Positions 19,400-25,067 of a DNA stretch of 25,067 bases are shown piece by piece; positions within the stretch are counted from its first letter, which is position 1, and each line of letters opens with the position of its first letter. The notes beneath the pieces were generated by a model. That model worked only from the letters and a program-made list of their open reading frames with translations, made no database searches and had not been told where the DNA came from. The stretch is from Pleurotus djamor (taxonomy: Eukaryota > Basidiomycota > Agaricomycetes > Agaricales > Pleurotaceae): contig JAPEVF010000668.1 of the NCBI GenBank assembly GCA_029747585.1, positions 1 through 25,067 of the forward strand, in the 5' to 3' direction. Both the position numbers and the translations under genes were made by a program.

Positions 19400-20555
19400 A
19401 TGCGTCGTCACAACGGGCCCACTGAGGAGGACGAACATCAACATCAACATGACAATTGTCATCCGGGGAAAGTCCATAGACATCACCCAGAGCACCCTCC
19501 GCTCAGATACTTGAACCGGCTGTCGCCTCCTTATGGTACCTCCTTCTTCCGCTTGTGAGTATTTCTACAGAGCATCCCCCCCATCAATCTCTATACCTCC
19601 AACTTACGATAACGCTACGTTCAGCCAAACCTTTACGCCTATCAACGGCCCCATCTCCGACATGCTATGGAACTACCTCAACCTATGGAACATTGACGCG
19701 TACGTTTACGTCGTCCGAGCCCTCCCAGGTGAAGATTTCGTAGCGAATGGTGGTTCCGTTTACGTCGCTCTAGTACACGGCGGTTCAGCCAGGGCGGGAA
19801 ACCCCGTTGGCCCGTCGCTCGAGTATAGATATTCCGTAATTCCAAAGGGTGCTGGAAGAGCCATCACACAACTACCTCAGTCCAATACGGGCGTCGTTAA
19901 TGGGGATAACACGAATTGTACGTATCGTTCCCGCCATTTTACTTCGGATACGCGCGCCCAAACTTATGAGCTGAGAAAAGATCCAATCGTTTTCTCTTAA
20001 GAGATGCAGATGTTCCGTCAGAACGCAACCGAGGCGTTTACCTTCTCTGCGCAGTACGAGAATAGTATCGACTACCATAAGGGGGAGCAGACGGGATTGG
20101 TCCAAGGCAATGGTGTCCAGTGGGCAACGAGACTGAAGACTTCGGTACGGACGGACATCCTTTTTTGCTCATCGTATCAGTAGTCGAATTCTTACGATCA
20201 ACTCGAACACACAGATTGGCTTTGGCGCGAACTTCCCATTCGGTGGGTTTTCGCTCTTCAGACATGACGGTCTCGATCCTATTTCCTTCGGTTAGTTTCC
20301 TTCGTTCTAAATCCACGAGCTGGTGATCAGAACTAATTCGCCCTTCGGTAGAATGTACCGCTTCTGTTTATCAGCATCAAGAAGAGTCCGAATGGCCCAT
20401 GGGACCTGTGAGTTAATGTTCTATTTCCGTTGCTTAGTCTCCACCTTTCTTACCAATGATAGACGTTCAAAGCTTCGCGAACGGCAACCATCAATATTGA
20501 TATCCCTCTAAGCCGATACGATCCCCTCAATAGGCGACGAGAGTCGAAGCTTTAG
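19400..20555 (+). pseudogene. VHGGSA-family unit D with an in-frame stop
   Basis: Exons by comparison with B/C: 19400-19554, 19625-19917, 19981-20144, 20215-20290, 20352-20407 and 20463-20555. Lengths and phases match the paralogues (279 codons if read through). All family blocks are present, including PPYGTSFFR, YVALVHGGSA, SNTGVVNGDN, QMFRQNATEAFTF, FPFGGFSLFR and ATINIDIPLSRY ending ESKL-stop. In exon 3 the codon matching the Gln of FSQEM (unit C) is TAA at 19998-20000, which would end the protein after 155 residues. Using the acceptor-like tcttaag just after it does not help, because joining to the T left by exon 2 makes TAG. The rest of the gene is otherwise well preserved, so the loss is recent, or a short protein is made. 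Confidence 0.75.
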
Positions 20556-20810
20556 AGTTGTACAAAGTGCACAATATGCGACGTTCATCCGCTAAACGCG
20601 GAGTCATGATCAATTCATGTTTTATACGTCCGTTTTTAGCGAGTTTCGGGGGTGAGAGTGAGCGAATTTCAACGGCAAAAATATAATACATTTCCACCCG
20701 AGTCTCAAAGCTTGAAGACCGACATTTTTTTAGCACTGCAAGGCTGAATCATACCAGCTGAATGTAATGCTTACCTCCATCGCTGTTCCAGTGCTCCATG
20801 TGCTCGACCT

Positions 20811-21143
20811 TCAGTTTCCAGACCCCTTTCTCGGTTTCACAACTGATGCGCGACCGCCCTCCATCGCTCCATTAGACGTCCCAGCCAACGACGCTTTCGT
20901 GTGATCTCGTAGACTCTTATGATCGTCTCGGGTGACTTTTGCTTTGGTGGCGAATGATTGTGTTTGAATCGGACAGTCGTATACACCCGGATATAAGCAA
21001 GCGGAGTGCGACTCCGAGTTATTCGCGTCGTAAAAGTGCGGTAGCATAACGAGGGTGGCTTCGCAAAAGAGGAGGTTTACGGTCTTCGTTGACGGACCTC
21101 GGTGGTTGGGCAAACGAAGTGGATGAGAAATCCCATGAACCAC
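20811..21143 (-). CDS. Possible small protein (110 aa), weakly supported
   Basis: Minus-strand ATG at 21143 opens a 110-codon frame (MVHGISHPLRLPNHRG start) with no recognised domain. In its favour, a TATATA at 21190-21195 lies about 50 bases upstream in the right orientation. Against it, there is no conserved paralogue in the other duplicate and composition is unremarkable. Between unit D and this frame (20556-20810) nothing was recognised. Confidence 0.25.
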   Translation of the reverse strand: MVHGISHPLRLPNHRGPSTKTVNLLFCEATLVMLPHFYDANNSESHSACLYPGVYDCPIQTQSFATKAKVTRDDHKSLRDHTKASLAGTSNGAMEGGRASVVKPRKGSGN

Positions 21144-21685
21144 GGAACATGGTTCTTAAGAGTTAGGAGGAGTGGGGTCCAGCCTAGACATATATAGGAT
21201 CTATCGAAAGACTTGGTTCGGATTGCGCCATGAGCGTGGATACGATGGTCGCTCAGGTTTGCTGGGCGCTGTGAGAGGGGATAAGTATAGGACTTCGCGC
21301 CATTCTAAGGGGCAGTAGCCCCTGATTCGAATTAGAGATAAGATTAGATCACGCCAGGCCGTGAAGGAGGTCGACCTGGGTAATCATCGCATAACCGCCG
21401 TCGAAGCTCCACAATTCAGCCTGATCGACTGCCCTTCATTTCACAAACCCGTCGAGATCACGGACATATACACACCTAAGTACGATAAGGGCCATATGCT
21501 GGCGCAGATATGGCCACAGTGCACTGCAGCGACAATGACTAGCTCCCACTTTTGAGGCGGCCAGCTTGAGAAGTTCTCAGCGGAGGGTTCGAATGGGCGT
21601 TCCGAGGACGCATTTACATAATACGGCTGAAGATGTTGACCCATGGGCAATAAGTGACTCTAGCGACGCCAAGGGTTGGCATGCT
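21144..21685. other. Intergenic, partly duplicated flank
   Basis: A 65-codon plus-strand frame with a GTG start (21361-21555) has no family features. 21520-21610 resembles 1990-2210 on the same side of the other AT-hook gene. No RNA gene seen. Confidence 0.35.
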
Positions 21686-22798
21686 TCATCCTCTCGTGTA
21701 AATCCAAGGGGTGGAGGTTGGGTGATAGCGACCATTGTATTCATCTTCATCACCATATTTATCGTCATCGTCTTCATCATCGTCGTCTTCATCATCGTCG
21801 TCTTCATCATCGTCATCATCGTCTTCGTCTTCGTCGTCTTCGTCTTCATCTTCTTCCACATTGTCTTTCTCATCTTCATCTTCATCTTCGACCTCATCCT
21901 CGCCGTCCTCCTCGTCGGATATTCCATAATAGTCGTCATCGTCTTCATCATCAGACCATCCCATCAACCTCCCCTTCTTTTTCTCGGCCTCAATGTTCCT
22001 GCGGTTGTGAAGCATCTGATCCATGTACGCCCTATGATCTTTGAGATCCATCCAGAGTCCATGTGCAATCAGCTCTTTAAGCGCATCCTCACACTCTCGG
22101 AGTGTTTGGAGTTTCTTCGCCCATGTCTTTTCAGCACGTTTGTTTTGTTCTTTGGTGAGCTGCTTTGGTTTAGGCGCTGCCTTCGATTTTGGCTTTGGTG
22201 GAGCACGTGGGGTGGTCAGACGAGTTCCTTTGATTTTGGTCGTCGTTGGCTCTTCTTTCTCGCCACCAAGGTCCCCATCCAATCTATCCTCCGCCGATGC
22301 GACCTTCTTCGACGTGCCCGGCTTCCTGAGAGCCCTCTCAGTTGTCTCTGCAACAACTTCAACTCTAGCTCCGTTAGCCCCTTCAGCATCAGTCTTCCTC
22401 CTCCTCGTGGTTTTGACGGTGCCCACAGCATCCGAGCTCAGCTTCCGCGACGCGCGTGTCCGTGTCTTCTTAGCAGGGGGATCGGATGAGCTAGTCTTTG
22501 TACCAGCCTCCTCGAGCGGTGGTGGCGGTGGTGTCAAAGATCCACCGTCAACGCCAGCGACAGCTTCAACTGGTGTCGACTTCGGCCGTCCTCTTCGTTT
22601 CCTGACTGGTAGAGCTGAGGATATGCTAGCAGGCTCTACATTGGGAGTGGGTTGTGGGTCGGGGGCATTAGATTGGAGAAACCCAGAGGATGATGAATCG
22701 CTGGGTGGGGTGGAGGAGTACGTCGCGGACGATGAGGGCAATGGGTTCTCGAGCCAAGATAGTTTCATTGCACGCGGTGAGAAATGACGTAGGAACAT
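21686..22798 (-). CDS. AT-hook protein with long acidic tail, copy 2 (about 370 aa)
   Basis: An open minus-strand frame. The ATG at 22798 (MFLRHFSPRAMKLSWL) is the best start. The frame continues upstream only to a GTG, and a GTGAGT at about 22920 with an acceptor (ctcacag) near 22805 suggests an intron in the leader. Ser/Pro-rich residues come first, then an AT-hook (VRKRRGRPKSTP, GRP core) that should bind the minor groove of AT-rich DNA. Basic patches (PAKKTRTRASRKL, TTRRRKTD) and PPKPKSKAAPKPK follow. Next comes a charged helix, LTKEQNKRAEKTWAKKLQTL, then KKKGRLMGWSDDED and about 75 residues that are nearly all Asp/Glu. A basic DNA-binding part plus an acidic tail fits a chromatin-associated or histone-binding nuclear protein (inference). 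It is the intact paralogue of 2428-3532. Confidence 0.75.
   Translation of the reverse strand: MFLRHFSPRAMKLSWLENPLPSSSATYSSTPPSDSSSSGFLQSNAPDPQPTPNVEPASISSALPVRKRRGRPKSTPVEAVAGVDGGSLTPPPPPLEEAGTKTSSSDPPAKKTRTRASRKLSSDAVGTVKTTRRRKTDAEGANGARVEVVAETTERALRKPGTSKKVASAEDRLDGDLGGEKEEPTTTKIKGTRLTTPRAPPKPKSKAAPKPKQLTKEQNKRAEKTWAKKLQTLRECEDALKELIAHGLWMDLKDHRAYMDQMLHNRRNIEAEKKKGRLMGWSDDEDDDDYYGISDEEDGEDEVEDEDEDEKDNVEEDEDEDDEDEDDDDDDEDDDDEDDDDEDDDDKYGDEDEYNGRYHPTSTPWIYTRG
21735..21960. repeat. Trinucleotide tract coding for the acidic tail of copy 2
   Basis: Mostly TCATCG, TCTTCG and TCATCA triplets on the plus strand. Read on the minus strand they give Asp/Glu. Plus-strand frames here (poly-Ser, or Ile/Val/Phe-rich) are artefacts of the repeat. 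Confidence 0.8.
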
Positions 22799-23359
22799 TG
22801 TCTCCTGTGAGCAGACCCCGGTATGTATGGGGCGCACATGACGAGGACGAACCAAAGTTGCACTCTCGGCGTCGGTCGGTATGACGTTATCAACGATGAA
22901 TGCATTCACAATGGACTCACAAGGTACTTGATGGATTGGTTTTTGCTAGCAGCGCCAGGCGCGTGCCATACTTAGAGTTTTGTGAGCGAATAAATCAATC
23001 TTCGAGAACGTTGTACTGACCATGTTTCTAGGTAGTAGGATCAGACCGAGAAGAAAAACAACAAGCGCTTCAGGCGCCGAAAAGCCAAAGTATCTTATCT
23101 TATCTTATCTTATCTTGCCAGCGTACTATAAGAGGACCGCCGCGGGAATTGAAAACGACAGCGCGAAGTTCCTTCTTCGTTCCCCCTTCTTTGACCTCCT
23201 TGCATGTTGCAACTTTGTCACTCCATCTCTCTTACCATGGTGAGTTCAAGGCTCATGAACCTCATAATTTGCTGGCTCTAGATTCAAGCTACTAGCGCGG
23301 TACGTTCACTGATCGCATAGCACAGTTAGCTATCAACCGCCTCTTCGAGTCCAGGCGCT
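22799..23359. other. Intergenic between AT-hook gene and F-box relic
   Basis: The left part is the leader of the AT-hook gene. A pentanucleotide repeat sits at about 23093-23116. No other gene was recognised. Confidence 0.4.
23093..23116 (+). repeat. (TATCT)n pentanucleotide repeat
   Basis: Nearly five copies of TATCT in tandem. Confidence 0.85.
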
Positions 23360-24142
23360 GAGGTCTCTTTGGTCCTTGGAACACCAGTAGCTCAGTTAGC
23401 AAGCTACTCACTGATAGAATCTAGCTGAATCTGCTTGAATCGGAATGCATCGACTTCTACTCACGAAATTCGACGAGGAAAAGCTTACTGGATGTCTGCC
23501 GTAATTGGCGAAACGTCCTGCTGGATATGCCCGCATTTTGGTCGATGATCAACGTACCACCACGTTTCTTCCCTCTCGAAATGTTGATAGAACGCGCAAA
23601 ATTCTACCTCTTGTCAGTAGCGGCTTTCTTGCACAAAGGCGACGACAGGTCCTTTCAAACCATCCTATTTCAAAGAATTGGCCATCACGTTCTCGCCCTT
23701 CTTCTCAAGGAGACGGTTTCTCCATCTCGAACCATCGTCCCTTCCTCAGCGCATCTCTCACTGTCCTGAGATTACAAGATGTCAGCTTCCAGCCGGATAT
23801 CCTTGTTCTTCCATCCCTACGCCAATTGATCGATACCGGCCACTGGTTTCCCAACGAATTCAAATTAACCCCCTCTTGGGCTTCAACACGAATAAACACA
23901 CTCACGTGTCACTCCATCCGAAAACTCGAGACGCAATTCCTGACGACAGTTTCGCAACTTTGAAGTCACCAGTGAACTTACATAGATCGAAGGTTTTGAC
24001 GGATTGTTACATTAGCCTCCAGCGCACAACCGGCTCAGTGTTGAACGTTGAAACGTTGACCCATGTCACCTTGGCGCTATCTGCTCAGGCCATTTTGATG
24101 AGTCTCATCCTTCATCGTGGGTACCGAGCGAGTACTTATTAA
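23360..24142 (+). pseudogene. Decayed F-box/LRR-type protein gene
   Basis: Several pieces of an agaricomycete F-box protein appear in order but in different frames. AEVSLVLGTPVA near 23363 may be the start of the F-box. LLDVCRNWRNVLLDMPAFWS at about 23488-23547 is the second half of the F-box. PLEMLIERAKFYLLSVAAF follows. LTVLRLQDVSF.PDILVLPSLRQL from about 23760 is leucine-rich-repeat-like. LTHVTLALSAQAILMSLILH ends the region. The first two pieces are split by a TAG (23422). The F-box and LRR frames are offset by one base between about 23730 and 23765, where no intron signals fit. I therefore call it a pseudogene. In this family the F-box recruits SCF ubiquitin ligase and the LRRs bind a target. 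Confidence 0.55.
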
Positions 24143-24148
24143 ATCCGG

Positions 24149-24841
24149 TTAGTCTACTCTCTGGTCAAAAGCAGAAATGCTAAATGAGAACTTCTCGCTG
24201 AACAAGCTGAACGGACGTAGACACCCGTCATCCATATCGTCTACATCCTGTATACCGTCCCAGTCAACATCAACATATAGCCTGAGGAGGTCAATATATC
24301 TGCGAGAAATGTAGCATTGGTTGACGATCAACTTCTGGAGTGGAATTCCGGCATCGCGCCGCTGCCTGAGGAACTGTAGTCTGGATAAATCATGGTTGCC
24401 TTTCGAAGGCGTCCTGTGATCCAACGCAGCGTTGAGTTCCTCAGCAGTATGTATATCCATGCAACAAACACTATCCTCCGAGATTGGAAGCGACGTGAGT
24501 TTGTAGACAATGACCTTCAGTGCAGTGGCCACGGTTGGACTGGAAAGAAAGCGAGGTAACCAGAAGTCGCTGGCGTCTTCAAGCGAAAGGGTCTCTAGGT
24601 TTACGAGAGCGGAAAAAAACTCCGACCATTCCTCCTCCAAGGGATGGAACTGCGAGAAGGTGACTTCGGTGACATGAGATAAAGGAATGCAAGTGCAGAG
24701 TCGGCGGTAAACTTCCTGTGCAGCGGGGTCATAAGGTAGGCCCAGGCAGAGCGCAGGTTCGGACATCTGGGAATTGGGGCTTAGAAGCTCGAGATGGAAA
24801 TAGGTGCTTTCACGTTGGTCCTCAGCGCGGATAATGCGCAT
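24149..24841 (-). CDS. F-box/LRR-type protein, C-terminal part (at least 230 aa)
   Basis: Minus-strand frame of 231 codons from ATG at 24841 to a stop at 24149. It is leucine-rich with an LRR-like pattern: CIPLSHVTEVTFSQF, ALVNLETLSLEDASDFWL, ATALKVIVYKLTSLP. It ends in the block LQKLIVNQCYISRRYIDLLR followed by YVDVDWDGIQDVDD. That acidic VDVDWDG ending is typical of the C-termini of Agaricomycete F-box/LRR proteins. The F-box itself is not in this frame. The frame stays open upstream of the ATG (codons for HFHSLISWLTSDSD) to about 24930, so the true start is probably in an exon further right, possibly beyond the window. It converges with the F-box relic, only a few bases away. Confidence 0.65.
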   Translation of the reverse strand: MRIIRAEDQRESTYFHLELLSPNSQMSEPALCLGLPYDPAAQEVYRRLCTCIPLSHVTEVTFSQFHPLEEEWSEFFSALVNLETLSLEDASDFWLPRFLSSPTVATALKVIVYKLTSLPISEDSVCCMDIHTAEELNAALDHRTPSKGNHDLSRLQFLRQRRDAGIPLQKLIVNQCYISRRYIDLLRLYVDVDWDGIQDVDDMDDGCLRPFSLFSEKFSFSISAFDQRVD

Positions 24842-25039
24842 CTCCTCATAAGAGATGGCATCAGAATCAGATGTCAGCCATGAGATGAGGGAGTGGAAAT
24901 GAGAGACGTAATTAAGTTTAATCTATGTTTACAGCGACAGGAATGTGGTTCTGCCTGGTGGCACACTTAGCTTCGTACCGAATGAACCCCAGGAAGATGC
25001 TTGGTACAAAGATTCGTACCGAAATCGTCGTGAAGCAGA

Positions 25040-25046
25040 CTATAAA
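25040..25046 (+). promoter_or_regulatory. TATA box for a gene beyond the right edge
   Basis: TATAAAT on the plus strand 21 bases from the window end. It could drive a plus-strand gene outside the window. Confidence 0.25.
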
Positions 25047-25067
25047 TGGAGGCATTATAGGCCAAGA

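Noticed and set aside
21566..22489. A 307-codon plus-strand frame opposite the AT-hook gene
   Set aside because: It is Ile/Val/Phe-rich only because of the same repeat. The minus strand has the AT-hook and a paralogue.
23385..23420. tRNA-like box A (tagctcagttagc)
   Set aside because: There is no matching box B, acceptor stem or anticodon arm at the right distance; it lies inside the F-box relic.
1..25067. CRISPR arrays, operons, ribosome-binding sites, rRNA
   Set aside because: None seen. The sequence is eukaryotic with spliced genes, so bacterial features do not apply.

Overview
The window looks like DNA from a mushroom-forming basidiomycete (Agaricomycetes). Introns are short (about 50-100 bases) with GT..AG ends. 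The recognisable families are ones expanded in that group: F-box/LRR proteins, a stand-alone four-helix domain like the N-terminus of basidiomycete NLR/MLKL-like proteins, a Cys/His-rich orphan family, a single-component FAD monooxygenase and a Ty3-type LTR retroelement. Gene models below were spliced by hand and checked for reading phase. No database search was possible.

Layout. 84-1122 (+): gene A of an orphan family that I call the 'VHGGSA family' after a conserved motif. 1236-1874 (+): Cys/His-cluster gene. 2428-3532 (-): broken AT-hook/acidic-tail gene. 3790-4430: decayed DNA that includes the first codons of a second FAD monooxygenase. 4740-6063 (-): five-exon gene for a 358-residue MLKL/NLR-N-terminal-like protein with a Gly/Asn motif. 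7696-8134 (+): small gene with a similar Gly/Asn-rich motif. 8448-9909 (+): intact three-exon FAD monooxygenase. 10884-13101 (+): an 11-exon gene in which two VHGGSA units (B and C) are fused through one shared exon. 13492-18629: a young LTR retroelement with near-identical 258-base LTRs, a 5-base target duplication and one open 1458-codon Gag-protease frame that has lost most of its reverse transcriptase. 19400-20555 (+): VHGGSA unit D with an in-frame stop. 21686-22798 (-): intact AT-hook/acidic-tail gene. 23360-24142 (+): decayed F-box/LRR gene. 24149-24841 (-): an LRR-type gene converging on it.

The region has grown by duplication. VHGGSA unit A followed by an AT-hook gene on the other strand recurs as unit D followed by the second AT-hook gene, with related non-coding DNA in between. 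The FAD monooxygenase start and a short non-coding segment also occur twice. One member of several pairs is decayed: the AT-hook gene at 2428, the FAD relic at 4189 and VHGGSA unit D. There is no obvious metabolic pathway. The best candidates for undescribed biology are the VHGGSA family with its two-unit fusion, the MLKL-like protein with its divergent Gly/Asn-motif neighbour, and the RT-less but open retroelement.
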